Positions 44,745-56,121 of a DNA stretch of 64,000 nucleotides are shown here, one piece after another (position 1 is the stretch's first letter; each line of letters begins with the position of its first letter). Made by a program: the position numbers and the translations under genes. The DNA comes from Papaver somniferum (lineage: Eukaryota; Streptophyta; Magnoliopsida; Ranunculales; Papaveraceae). Where the stretch lies: positions 10,168,001 to 10,232,000 of the forward strand of contig NW_020621936.1 of NCBI RefSeq assembly GCF_003573695.1, read 5' to 3'. The notes under the pieces are model-generated. The model was not told the origin of the DNA. It did no database searches and saw nothing but the letters and a program-made list of their open reading frames with translations.

Positions 44745-47700
44745 ATGGCTGAGTTTCCTTCTACACCTCCATCTCCATCTTCAACCCCTTCTTCTTCTTC
44801 TGCCACTACCTCTTGTTGTTTAAATAGTCATGTGATTCATGTATTAGCTGTTGATGATTGCTTGGTTGACCGTAAAATCGTTGAGAAATTACTCAAAACT
44901 GCCAAATTTAAGGGTGAGATTTCTTTATGCTTGTATATATTTTGGATCTCCCTATGTTTATCTTTTGCATTCTTATGAATTTGTAGCCTAACAAAGTATG
45001 AAAATGCGTTTTGACCCTTCGTAAATGTCTTATTATTTTAGTAGTATTTCCAAAATGGGGATCCTATGCAATGTAGATTTTGCATCCCTATAGCTAAGGT
45101 TAATTTTAAACTGATAATACATAAGTTTCATGTCTTTTGTTTGGCAAAGACTATAATTTAGCCATGTTTTGCAATTTTTGATTTAATGAAACACTATTAT
45201 TTTGGAAAAAATTGGTTACAAAATGGGTTCTCATATGCCAGGCCATTAGGGCATGATTTAGGATTAGAATCTGGCTGCTTTGTATCTCAATTGACATTGG
45301 TTAGCTGTTCATTGATGTGTTCTTAGGTGTCTTTGTTTACTAATTTTATCAAGTAATCAGGATGGTTCTCCGCGACGTAGATTCATCGAATGACCGAAAT
45401 TCAATATTTACTCATTGTGGTGTGTCTAGGTTCTCAGATTGTACTGTGTAAGTTTGAGCAGCATTGTGATTTGTAACTTCCGACTATTATTTGCTCACTC
45501 TTGATACATGGTCTCGTCACGCTATGTTTTACATAGTTGTCAGTTCAGATTGTGATTCACCTTCTGCAAGTACAATTAGGTGCTGCATTATTTCTTGTAG
45601 AAATAAGAAACCTCCAGGATAGCTTCCTTGTAAGGTGAAACCACGTGTTTGCCATCGGGATTTGCAACTGCATCCGGGCATTTAACGACCTGATTCACTA
45701 TCTTATAAATGTTGAGTACACATAACAGATCAGGCCTATCTCACTAGTCTCCTCCTTAAAAATCATAATTTGAGAAGATGCCTCTTGTACTCTTTCCTTG
45801 GGTCAAGTAAAGTTGTTTTCCTGCCCATATCTGTACTATATTTTTATGTCGCTAATTTGCATGTTATTCTGCTGCATCACCTCTCATCAAAAGTTAGTCA
45901 CCTGGGTTATGTGAATTCGATAGTATGATCATTAGCATTACGGGAAAAAACAAAATACTATTTAGGTCTGTCTGTCTTGGAATTTCTTCTCATTGGTGAT
46001 TGCCTGGGTATCACTTTTCATTGCTTAGCTGATCAAATCTTGTAGTTTTATTAATTTAATTTATTTTCACTGCAGTTACTACTGTTGCAAGCGGAAAAAA
46101 AGCATTGGAAGTTCTAGGCTTGAACGAAGCTAAAGTTGAAACTCCTCTTAATGTATGTGCAACTTCAATGTTGTTATCTGAAATTATTATTTTGTCAATA
46201 AGGAGTATTGGTTGTAGTGAGACCCAAGCATTATACAAACTTACATGTTGTCTGAGCTTCAGATATAGGCCGGATAATTAAGTCCAATGGTTTTGTTCAT
46301 GGTGTCTTGTTTCTGTCTATCAGTGATCTGCCAATACTTGATTATGCAATGGCAACGTTTATCTTTTTATCTTGCCATATGTATTTTTATAAGCATTCTG
46401 CTTCCTTACATTAGTAATCTAACTGACAAAAGTTTCATTCAGGAACACAACATTGATATAATCTTTACTGATTATTGCATGCCTGAGATGAATGGTTATG
46501 ATCTTCTCAAGGTTGTCAAGGTAACTACGGGTCTAAGCACAGTTTCTTTTCTTTTTTGTCATTGGAAGTTGCTGCAACTTAGCTGAATCTTCTTGAAAGC
46601 TGGTTTCTCTGTTTTGTTTTCTGTTATTTCTAATTCAATGTGTGTGAAATTTCAGGAGCACAGCCATCTAAAATCTATCCCCGTGGTGATAATGTCATCG
46701 GAACATGATCCCGATAGAATCAGCAGGTATCACTTCTTTCATTTGGAATTTGAATACATTGTTCTTTCGGCTTGTTCTACCTCAATGTTGCAATAGATAA
46801 TGTGTTAGCAAGCATTTTTTAAAAGCATTGATGCCTTGGATGTCCCAAATGGGTAGGGTCTATTGTGAATCGCCGGATTTGTTTGCTTAACTTCTGCTTT
46901 TCATAGGGTAAAGAAAAGAAATGTAACTATCCATTACATCCAAACTTGAACGTCTCTCTCCTCTAATTTAGAGGATGGAGAAGTCATGGAGCTATGACTT
47001 CAGGTAGCACGTAACTATTCGTAGCAGGTTCTTTTCAGATTCTCCGTTTGTAATGATTTAGGGGGGAGTTTTGGTTAAAACCTGCCAAGGGTCGCTCGTT
47101 AAGAACTGATTTGGCTTTGTAGGTGGATCATACTGCCATGTTCTTACGATGGTTTACAGTCGACGTTGTTAACAAGGTATATCTGCATAATCTGTGGATA
47201 CCTTTGGCGTCATTCGGTAAAAGTTTGATTCCGATTACGGATGGAGAGAAACTAATGAAATACACAATAGGTGTTGCAACAAAACGAGAATTTGTGTTAC
47301 GCCTATTGTTTACTAGGAACTTCGGGATTTCTTATTACTTGTAGTGGCTTATTCGTGACATTAACTTGAGAGCGAGAGTATAATAACCTCTTGTCTATTT
47401 CTATTTTTGATTGCTCATATATTATAGAAGTTGGTCAAATTTTCTTTAAGAAGCCCTCAAATGAGTTTTGACAGTCACGACTCTTCTAAAGGCACAGAAA
47501 ACCTCTGTTTTATTGGGTAACTACAGTTACATGGCATCCCATCATTATCCATAGTGTTTATTATACTTGTAACCAAATGTCACCATTGTATCACCGCCAC
47601 TTCACACATAGTGCTTTCCCTGATTTACCTGAATTAACATATGTAACTGATTTTGAGCGGCGACATTTTGATGACTCCTGCCATCGGTACCAAAATCTTA

Positions 47701-49030
47701 CTACAGTTGAAACTAAGTCTTTTTACTTATAGTAGATATATTATAAGTATGATTGTAATTACAAGATGGATCAAAGATCATATTTTAGCCTTTTTGATGA
47801 GTTGTCATTATTCTACTATAGATAAAGATAGAGGCAGAAGTACACAAGTCTTGTGAAGTTATTACACTCCCCAAATCAAAGAAATATAAACAGGGGTGGT
47901 TCTGTATAAACCGTGATTTTGAACCACTGCAAAACCGCCCACTCACAGTGGGTGGGCCCCGCCGACGGGAGAAAACAGGGGTCGGCTTTGGGACCCATCA
48001 TTCACTGTGAGTGAGTAGTTTTGCCGTGGTTCAAAACCACTGTTTATTCAGAATTCTCGTTTAAACAAACCACTACTAGTATTCCTCGTATTTGGTTAGT
48101 AAATTCACACCAATGATAACTCAAAATTAAGGTTGTTGGTAATATTTTTAAGATTGCATTGCATTTCTTAACTTTTCAGTTATCAGCTTTTTTAACGAAG
48201 TGTTCACAATAGGTGTCCAAGTAACAAGGGTATTACTATAGTCACTTATGATAGAGATGGATGCATGTTCATGTTGGTGTGGTGTGTTATTACTAATTAG
48301 TCTAGGAATTGTTGATGGTGTTTGGTCAAGAATACAAAATAGCATGTTACCTCAGAAGCTACTTATGATATCTGCCTGTTGGTTTCAAGTAACTGACGCA
48401 TAATATGGCCATGTCTAATATTGAGGGACATCTAGCATTTTTGGATTGTGCTGTTGGTTGGGTAACTTGGGTTGGTCAAAATTGTTTCAGACCGTCCATG
48501 GTTCAAGAGCTTTCTGGGTAAACGTTAATCCTGGGTTAACTAAATGCCCTTTAAAGGGAAATACCTGTACCTATAAAGTACAGATCTCCTGATTTTCTGG
48601 TTCTGGTTCCATTATTAGTATATGAACCAAAACTGGTAATAATATTGATTATGGACTCTACTTTTCCTTGAAGAACATAAAATAGAAGCACCTAAGGACT
48701 GATTAAAACCACAATAACCGGAACTGTTTAATTAGCAGATTTCATGCTCCTGATATTTCATCACAAAGACAACCTTAAGATACATTAAGATACATTAGGT
48801 CTGTCTCACTGAAATTCTAAATTCTACTGTGCAGATGTCTTGCAACAGGAGCTGAGGAGTTCGTGAGCAAACCCTTGCAGCTAAGAGATATACAAAGACT
48901 GAGAAGCTATGTAACACCTGTACAACATATAACCAAAACAGGCACAAAAAGAAAACTTCCCCTCGACCTGATACCAGAGAACAATGGATCTGAAAGGCGA
49001 CCTTGTATTGCAGGAGTTGCTGTTGCATGA
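44745..49030 (+). CDS. Type-A two-component response regulator (ARR family)
   Basis: There are five exons: 44745-44913, 46076-46152, 46443-46520, 46656-46726 and 48835-49030. All have GT/AG borders in phase and encode 196 residues. The receiver domain carries the acidic pair D37-D38 (VLAVDDC), the phospho-accepting D92 (IIFTDYCMPEMNGYDLL), a conserved serine in IMSSE and the lysine K144 (FVSKPLQ). The tail is short (about 50 residues) without a GARP/Myb DNA-binding domain, which separates it from type-B regulators. Type-A regulators receive phosphate from histidine phosphotransfer proteins in cytokinin signalling and feed back negatively on it; their genes are rapidly induced by cytokinin. 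The five-exon layout is typical. The serine/proline-rich N-terminus of about 25 residues is unusually long. Intron 4 is 2.1 kb and contains a MITE. I cannot assign a specific ARR number. Confidence 0.92.
47893..48058. mobile_element. Foldback MITE in the last intron of the response regulator gene
   Basis: Two arms of about 60 bp pair almost completely: left TTCTGTATAAACCGTG..TTTTGAACCACTGCAAAAC...CACTCACAGTG; right, reverse complemented, TTCTGAATAAACAGTG..TTTTGAACCACGGCAAAAC...CACTCACAGTG. The flanks ATATAAACA and GTTTAAACA match at 7 of 9 positions, suggesting a Mutator-type 9-bp duplication. There is no ORF. It lies about 780 bp before the last exon. Confidence 0.75.
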
Positions 49031-50180
49031 TAACCCGAATTACATTCCAACTTCTTTTTCTTAAATATAAATAAGTTACTTCTGTGTCCCTTGTCTGTTG
49101 TCCTTTATTCCGTGTTTTTGAAGTTGAGCATTGTATACGCCGCTGTAGAGGATCAGGATATGTGTAATTTACTTTCCAATGTAATCTTTAGTTTTCAAGT
49201 GATCGGTTTTTGCTTTAATGGTGTCGTTATGGAATGTAATTTGTGTGTTGTTTACTATCGTATGAGTCCATTAGGACCCTCTGGAAAGGATCCATGTGCA
49301 TTATATTTTGTTACTGATAATCTCTGGAGGGTTCTGTCTCTCAAAAATCAAAATGATATATCATAAGTTAAGCTACGGCAGAGAAATTCAACGTTTTCAA
49401 GCTCTTCTTCTTTGTTGACATCATAGTCTTTTCTTTTGCAGCACAGGTGGGAACTCCACCATGAAGATGGTGTCATGGTGATACGATAAAAGTCAACTAC
49501 ACCGCCCTTCTGATGCGGTCTGATCTTATTCCCATTGCGGAAAACGGGAAAAGGGAAAAAGAAAAAGATGAGATTCTGATCTTCTTGACTTGAACCAACT
49601 TGTTTGGCAACATCTTTCCCAATAGAGAGATGTCAACACTATAATCACAGTAGTCTTTGGAATACTAGCCAAGCCACACTCCGTGCATCGGAAGATCTTT
49701 CATAGCTGTACTAGGTATCACCGGGGCCTTAAGGCTAGGGGTGTAAATAATACCCGAAAATATTCGGCCTGCCTGTATCCGCCCGAGCCCGCCTGTACCC
49801 GAAGTAGCTCAAAACCTGTTATAGCCTGTCATGGACCACCCGGTCTGGTCTGGATTAATTTATTGGGCGGTCTCGGGCTTTGCGATTAATTATGATGCCC
49901 GGTCTGATACCCGGCCTGGTGCCCGTCCTGAAAGCCTTCTATGTGCCATTAATCATTTAATATCCTCTTAAAAAGACTTAAAAGTTACAATTTTATAATT
50001 ATCAATTTTGTGTCAAGAAAAATAAAATATATAATTGTTTTTACTTGTAATTAACCTTTTCAAAACATTAATGGTAATATATTCTCTTATTAGAAAGTTT
50101 ATTGTACTCTAATTAATTATTTATTATATGCTAAAATTAAAAAAAATTCAGTGTAATTTAAATATAAAATAATATCATCA
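49031..50180. other. Intergenic sequence with a probable hAT terminal fragment
   Basis: After the response regulator stop comes its probable 3' UTR and then non-coding sequence. From about 49737, CTAGGGGTGTAAATAATACCCG followed by repeated CCCG, GCCTG and CCGGTCTG motifs resembles the end and subterminal array of a plant hAT element (TAGGGGTGTAAA). I found no matching right end, so it is truncated or too diverged. No gene is supported. Confidence 0.4.
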
Positions 50181-50355
50181 CTGTCGATGGAAGGTTTATT
50201 ATGTAAGTTCAAACTTAACATAAAGGGAATGAGGAAAAACTCACCTTAGAGACATTGTTGCCAGTATCATTAGCTGGTGGGGATAAGTTCCGCTTCTAAC
50301 AGGACTTTAGCATCTAGATTCATCTCACTGATAAAATTCAATGAGGATGCCATAC
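50181..50355 (-). pseudogene. Exon-like segment A, first copy of a tandem duplication
   Basis: This 175-bp segment is nearly identical to 57856-58030. On the minus strand both copies encode a PPANDTGNNVSK-like (or PLANDTGNNVSK) end followed by a splice donor-like GTGAG, preceded by an ELNLDAKVLL-like stretch in a shifted frame. The copies have stops or frame changes at the same place, so neither is clearly functional. The segment belongs to the host locus later split by the gag-protease retroelement, which begins directly after the CATAC at 50351-50355. Confidence 0.55.
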
Positions 50356-51624
50356 AAACTTATTATTTGCTAGTCCCGAGCAAATCAAAACTACAAAATA
50401 AAATCCTAACTCACTGTCGCAGGCATCGTCGATTGCATTTAGCGTATGCAATAAGCCTTTAAACCCCTAGGTGGTCCTAGTGGACGAGTTATAGTCTCGG
50501 GAGGGCTTACCAGAGATATACCCACAAAACATGTACTTCAGACCTTAGTTATCTACGCAGAACCTTGGAAGGCACTAAAGAATCTCCTTGGTTGGCATAC
50601 TTATTGACTACAGGAAGAAGTACCCTGATGCGAAATTCCAATTGTTATACACGAGTTTGCACTCAAGCATACTAAAATTCATATAAAGTGACAGAGCTCT
50701 ACTCAGATAGTTGCACTATGGACATCATAGTCGGAGTCAAAACTAATCACATGGATAGATCAAGAAGATGGAAATAGAAAAACATATATGGTTTTGATGT
50801 TTACTAAGTGAACGGCGTTTCCCATATCTGTCTGAAGGCCTCCGCCAAAATGAACCTATCCTAATGGATTGAGATACTAGTCTGACTAATATCAACACAC
50901 TGGCATATACAAGGGTACCAGTGGTCGATAACCTAACTCTAGGTCAACACAACTGGCATATACAAGGGTACCAGTGGTTGACTTTATTCCTTTTGGTCAA
51001 ATGGTCTGGTCTCAAATTTTTTTTTTTTTTTTTTTCTCTCTTTTTTTTCCAACTTTTTTTTTTTCATTTTTTTTTGGTAACTCAATCACTCTAATTCATC
51101 ATAGCATTGGTAACAACTTGAATCGTGGGCCCCACCTATCACTTAGAGAAACATGGTTTAAAAACAAAAATAAAATAAAATAAAAATAGAAGTGAAAAGG
51201 ACTCAACGAGATATGGTGAAACTATCATGTTATTTCTAACACCTGAACTCTGTGCTTTTATGAATAGACTCTTCTAGATGTTTCCATCTAATCAAATTGG
51301 TTCCTCAACTCCTAAAACCAAAATGCTTCCATCCACTTAGATTGGATAGTGCCCTCCTTAATAACGATAAATTTCTAGGCTCTGGAGTTTATTTATTACA
51401 ACTTAAAACTAACAAAAAGTTTCTTCCCCACCCCCAAACTTAAATCTAACATTGTCCTCAATGTTCTAAAGATGAAATTAAAATCATGAACAAGGAGAAA
51501 CTATTACCACTGGAGGGAAAAGAAATAAGGAAGGATATTACCGTATCACATGAACGCGGGAGCCTCCCAGTAAATGCTAAATTTATAGTCATTAGCTAGA
51601 CATCAAATACCTCTAAAAGAATTG

Positions 51625-52050
51625 TCACCTTCCAAAGTCGTATACCAATAGTCGAAACAATTGTGGGTCCATAAGACCAAATAGAACTGCCACGAATAGG
51701 AGACAAATGCTCAAGATCAGAAAAATGAGCAGATAGAGTACAACCTGATCTAAAGTTTCTCGCAAAACAACTGGATTTATCTGAGGTGCCCACTTGGGAT
51801 TCATATGAGTGTCTCGGCAAACAGATTCATCCGAAAAACGGGTCTCTAACATATGGATTTTCTCCTGGACAGTATCAGGCGGATCAGGTTGTGGAGTCTG
51901 AATAGACTCAAGCGATACCTCAGATGCACTAGGCTTGAGTCCCAAGTTAAGGACTTCTACTGGGGATAATTGACAATCTCTACCCACAAATTTAGGGTAA
52001 TCACTATTCTCCGTAAGACCTTTAACTATGGCTTGAATTTAAAATACTCT
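51625..52050 (-). CDS. Second ORF of the retroelement, short membrane-anchored protein
   Basis: This ORF overlaps the end of the gag-protease ORF in a different frame. It stays open for about 140 residues to a stop at 51625; the first ATG (51987) gives 120 residues. It is hydrophilic at first (VEVLNLGLKPSASEVSLES, with a LETRFSDESVCRDTHMNP stretch), then has one strong transmembrane-like segment (VLYLLIFLILSICLLFVAVL), and ends DPQLFRLLVYDFGR. I recognise no domain. It may be a small accessory ORF or the remains of a longer reading frame. The function is unknown, and it might not be translated. Confidence 0.4.
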
Positions 52051-54992
52051 AGAGCTTCTTCTAGTTCACTACCCCCAAACTTAGAGTTTTGGGTGTCTCT
52101 AGATAAACTAGTCACAATATTCCTAATTTCTAGACCATCCGGTTCCTGAAAAAGGTCAATTGCTTTCTCTGAGTTATAATCAGGTGGTTCATCCTCTAAA
52201 TTTTTTTGAGGTATACTAGCTATAGGACTTATATGTTTCATATCCTCTATGGTCATCCCTAGAGTTTCCTTATTGTGTTGAAGCACATTTACTGGCCTAA
52301 TCTCATGATCACTATCCAAATCGGAAGTTATAGGCAAAATCTCAGATGAGCCTACAAATGCATAATTGTGGTCCAACTTGGGAGGATCTTTAGGCTCTTC
52401 GAAATAAGGGCTTAAGGTAGATTCGGTAGCTAGTAATGGTTCAAACCTAGATTTCCATCTATCGGTATCTAACATAGAAATAGAATCCAACAGAGCATTT
52501 ACTTGTTCAATGTTGCTATCATCGTCAAAATCCATGCTAAAACGGGCTAGACAACTCTCTAATGGATCTTCCGATTCGGTGTTTGGTACAGACTTCGGAA
52601 CAAAGGTTCCTATCATGTTGACCTCTTCGATGCACGTGTCATTTAGCTCAAAATGTAGCTTATTGACATTAAAAATATTCAACTCAATAGTCATATTACC
52701 AAAAGATAGATTCATAATACCATTTCGACAGTTTATGATCGCATTAGACGTGGCTAAAAACGGGCGACCTAAAATCACTGGTATTTGGTTCTCTGGGTCA
52801 GGGACAGGTTGGGTATCTAGGATAATAAAATCCACTGGATAAATAAACTTGTCAACCTCTATGAGAACATCCTCGATCACACCACGAGGAACTTTAACGG
52901 ACCTATCAGCTAACTGAAGTGTTATCTGGGTAGGTTTCATCTCACCAAGTCCTAGCTTGAGGTACACATGGTATGGCATTAAGTTCACACTGGCTCCTAA
53001 GTCAAGCAACGCTTTCTCAACACGGTACTTACCTATTTTACAAGCAATGGTCGGGGACCCTGGGTCTTTATACTTAGGAGTAGTGGTATTCTGAATAATA
53101 GAACTCACATGACTAGCTATGAAGGATTTCCTCTGGACACTGAGCTTACGCTTTCGCGTACACAAGTCCTTAAGGAACTTGGCATAAGAGGGAATCTGCC
53201 TAATTGCATCTAATAATGGAAGGTTGATATTAACCTGCTTAAAAACCTCCAATATATCATTAAAGTTGGACTCCCTCTTAGTTGGAACTAGCAGCTGGGG
53301 AAACGGGGCTCTGGGAACAAATCCGGGCTTAACAGGACCCTCATTGGTCTCTTTAGAGACTCTATCAGTCTCCTCATTTTCTGGCTCATAAGGGTGAACT
53401 ACAACATGTTCACTTTCAGGTATGTCGACCTTATTATCAACTTTCTTTCCACTCCTAAGGGTTGTAACAGAGTTCACATGATTGTAGAATTTCTCTCCTC
53501 TAGGGTTAGGATCAATATGACTAGGGAACCTTCCTTCTTCTCTCTCATTGATAAACTTAGCTATTTGGCCGACTTGAAGCTCTAATTTAGCAAAAGACTG
53601 GGCACTATTCTTAAAATTCTGTTTGGTTTCCTCTTGAAAATTACCCTGGATTTTTACTAACATTTCCTGGCTTTGTGATAGCATCTCCTGGCTCTTCCTT
53701 AATATACTAAGGGTTTCCTCTAAGCTAGCTAGTCTATTCTCAGATGGGTTCTGGGTCTGACCTGAAGAGTTCTTAGTATAACCAAAACCTGGGGGAGGCT
53801 GAGAATTACTAGACTGGCCTTGATTCTGGCCCTTAGACCAAGAGAAATTAGGATGGTTTCTCCAACCAGGGTTGTAGGTCTTTGAGTAGGGGTCAAACTT
53901 CTGACGGTTTTCAAACCTAGCATTGTTATAGACATCATGGGCTTGTTCTTCACTAACCTGACGTTCCCAAAATGAGTTATCGGGCTCTATTCCACAACTA
54001 GAGACTTGAGAGGCTCTATTAGGTTCAACAAGGGGCCTATTTTTAGACTGACCCATTTCTAAAGCTTCTAACCTTCTGGACAAAGCAGCAAACTTAGCAT
54101 CTGACGCAAAACTCGTATTTACCATATTGGTGCTACTTCTATTGACCAAGAGTCTTTTAGGGGGTTCAACACAAGACTCCCACTGTTGGGATTTTTCAGC
54201 GATAGCTCCTAAGAAGGTAAAAGCATCTTCAGCATTTTTACTAGTGAACTCACCAGCGCACATAGATTCGACCATAGCTTTGGTCGAATAGTCCAAACCA
54301 TTATAAATAATCTCTACAAGTTTCATCTTATCAAATCCATGGTGAGGACACTGGGATAGAAGATCATTGAATCTCTCTAAAAATCTATAAAGAGACTCTC
54401 CCTCTTGTTGCACACTAGTACTAATGTTCTGCCTAACAGCTGCAGTTTTATGCTTAGGGTAGAACTTCATATAGAAGGCAGCGATAAGTTCCTGCCATGT
54501 TTCTATGGATTCAGACGGTAGGTTGTTCAGCCAGGTCTTGGCTTTATCTCTCAAAGAAAAGGGAAACATCTTAAGTTTCAAGACTTCATCGGTAAGGTCC
54601 TTTATCCTAATTGTTCCACAAATTTCCTCAAAGTCCCTAATATGGAAATAAGGGTTCTCATCATCTTTTCCTAAGAATATAGGGATCATCTGAAGGATAC
54701 TAGGTTTTATCTCAAAATTAGCCGTAGTGGCTGGCAATTTAATGCATGAAGCTCGGTTGGTCCTAGTTGGGAACATGTAATCTTTCAAAGTTGTCATCGT
54801 TGGCACAACTGGAGTACTAGGGGTACTTTTATCACTCAGAGATAAATTCTCAAAACTGAAGTTTCCAAAAACAGGGCTCTCAAAAGAAGAATCTTCGAGC
54901 TCCCTGCTTAAATCAGAAGAACTACTAGGTTTTTCGCTAATCAATCGACCTAGAGTATCTCTTTTCCAAGCCCTATTAACAAAATCGGGCAT
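52026..54992 (-). CDS. Retrotransposon Gag-protease polyprotein
   Basis: One uninterrupted frame of 988 residues. A Retrotrans_gag domain occupies roughly residues 100-230 (FLGKDDENPYFHIRDFEEIC, LKMFPFSLRDKAKTWLNNLP, FYMKFYPKHKTAAVRQNI, GESLYRFLERFNDLLSQCP), followed by a glutamine-rich linker. A retropepsin-like protease lies near residues 640-770, with KALLDLGASVNLMPYHVY at the active site (about 660) and IPVILGRPFLATSNAIIN. The active-site triplet is D-L-G in place of D-T/S-G, a variant I associate with this plant element family. No CCHC knuckle is visible. The C-terminal 200 residues are acidic and hydrophilic. The frame ends without continuing into reverse transcriptase. Gag would form virus-like particles and the protease would mature it. 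An ORF this long without a stop indicates a young copy. Confidence 0.88.
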   Translation of the reverse strand: MPDFVNRAWKRDTLGRLISEKPSSSSDLSRELEDSSFESPVFGNFSFENLSLSDKSTPSTPVVPTMTTLKDYMFPTRTNRASCIKLPATTANFEIKPSILQMIPIFLGKDDENPYFHIRDFEEICGTIRIKDLTDEVLKLKMFPFSLRDKAKTWLNNLPSESIETWQELIAAFYMKFYPKHKTAAVRQNISTSVQQEGESLYRFLERFNDLLSQCPHHGFDKMKLVEIIYNGLDYSTKAMVESMCAGEFTSKNAEDAFTFLGAIAEKSQQWESCVEPPKRLLVNRSSTNMVNTSFASDAKFAALSRRLEALEMGQSKNRPLVEPNRASQVSSCGIEPDNSFWERQVSEEQAHDVYNNARFENRQKFDPYSKTYNPGWRNHPNFSWSKGQNQGQSSNSQPPPGFGYTKNSSGQTQNPSENRLASLEETLSILRKSQEMLSQSQEMLVKIQGNFQEETKQNFKNSAQSFAKLELQVGQIAKFINEREEGRFPSHIDPNPRGEKFYNHVNSVTTLRSGKKVDNKVDIPESEHVVVHPYEPENEETDRVSKETNEGPVKPGFVPRAPFPQLLVPTKRESNFNDILEVFKQVNINLPLLDAIRQIPSYAKFLKDLCTRKRKLSVQRKSFIASHVSSIIQNTTTPKYKDPGSPTIACKIGKYRVEKALLDLGASVNLMPYHVYLKLGLGEMKPTQITLQLADRSVKVPRGVIEDVLIEVDKFIYPVDFIILDTQPVPDPENQIPVILGRPFLATSNAIINCRNGIMNLSFGNMTIELNIFNVNKLHFELNDTCIEEVNMIGTFVPKSVPNTESEDPLESCLARFSMDFDDDSNIEQVNALLDSISMLDTDRWKSRFEPLLATESTLSPYFEEPKDPPKLDHNYAFVGSSEILPITSDLDSDHEIRPVNVLQHNKETLGMTIEDMKHISPIASIPQKNLEDEPPDYNSEKAIDLFQEPDGLEIRNIVTSLSRDTQNSKFGGSELEEALEYFKFKP

Positions 54993-56121
54993 ACACTAAA
55001 AATAATTCAAAAAGAAATAAAAATCCTAACAGGAAGGTTCTAGCAATCACACAGCAGGATGACTCGACTTTACCACAGCAAACCTAAAGATTTCTAGCAA
55101 ACAACAACCATGATGGCTCCACTTAGATTGTTTCTAGACCAGCTTCTAATCCTTCGAAAGGGAATTCGTTACAATTTAAGCAAACCCCTCTGGAATCAAT
55201 CCGAGTTAAAGAAAGTTGAATCGAGGCGAGGGAAGCTCAGTGGAGCTTTGATACCCAAAACCTCACCGATCCAATGCGATGCAGTCACGCATTCAACTCG
55301 CAGAAACTGTCAAGAACTTCGAGGTGTGCTTAAAAGAGCAACCAATATTTTTCGAATGATTGTCCTGTTAAGCTCGATACCCTATAGGTCTCTTTCTAGT
55401 CCAAATTTTAGGCTTAGGTTCGCTTTAGGTTTCGTTTTCCTAAGGCGGGCAAGAAGGGAGCGGTGATGAAATCCGAACCCTTATCTTGTTTAGGCCAGGC
55501 CTTGCCCTTTACTAGGAAAATAAAGACAGTCTGGTTCGTCCTCAAACAATTATCACCTTAAGGAATACAGTAACTCGCTTGCAGGGGATTCGCGAGTGTT
55601 TCGATTGGGCTTACCTCCCGTACCAGACGGGCGATGAACCGTTGAAGTCGACTCGGGCCACGACTCCTATGTCATGTGCGAACCCGATGGGCCGAGACGA
55701 TATCGTAATCGTCGTCCTTCCCTGCACACAGTTTGTATTTAAGGGTACCCTTCCGTAGGGTATAAAAATAAAGTCCCAAAGTTCACAGTCCAGAGTCCAA
55801 AAATAAAGTGCAAAAACAAAAATGAAAGCCTAAAAAAAAAATAATAATAAAACAAAAATCTCTCTTTTTTTTCTCTCTTTTACAAAATAAAGAAAATCTT
55901 CTTCTTTCGCTCCTTTAGCTTTGCTTTTCGCTCCCAAACTTTAAGTAAATCACCACAAGCTTTGGAAAAATTTTCTTTCGCTCCAATCTTCAAAAATCTG
56001 CAAGGAAACAAAAAAACCCAAAAACGTAAAGAAGAACAAAAATAATAATAAAAATAAAAATAAAACAAAACTAAAAAAAATGCTACCTAAACACAAATCC
56101 GCGTCGGCGGCGCCAAAAATT
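54993..56121 (-). other. Leader and primer-binding site of the gag-protease element
   Basis: Between the LTR and the gag start lie about 1.1 kb without a convincing gene. The primer-binding site reads TGGCGCCGCCGACGC on the minus strand (56101-56115), six bases after the LTR end. TGGCGCC starts are common in plant Ty3/gypsy elements of the Tat/Athila group. The plus-strand ORF at 55110-55466 has no recognisable domain and is judged incidental. Confidence 0.6.

Noticed and set aside
50356..51950. Hidden or truncated 3' LTR of the gag-protease element
   Set aside because: I compared the start of this stretch with the start of 56122-57712 and looked for other shared landmarks. None was found, and the body reads as the 3' untranslated region.
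55110..55466. Plus-strand ORF of 118 codons in the retroelement leader
   Set aside because: It is antisense to the leader, basic and low in structure, with no domain and no promoter context.
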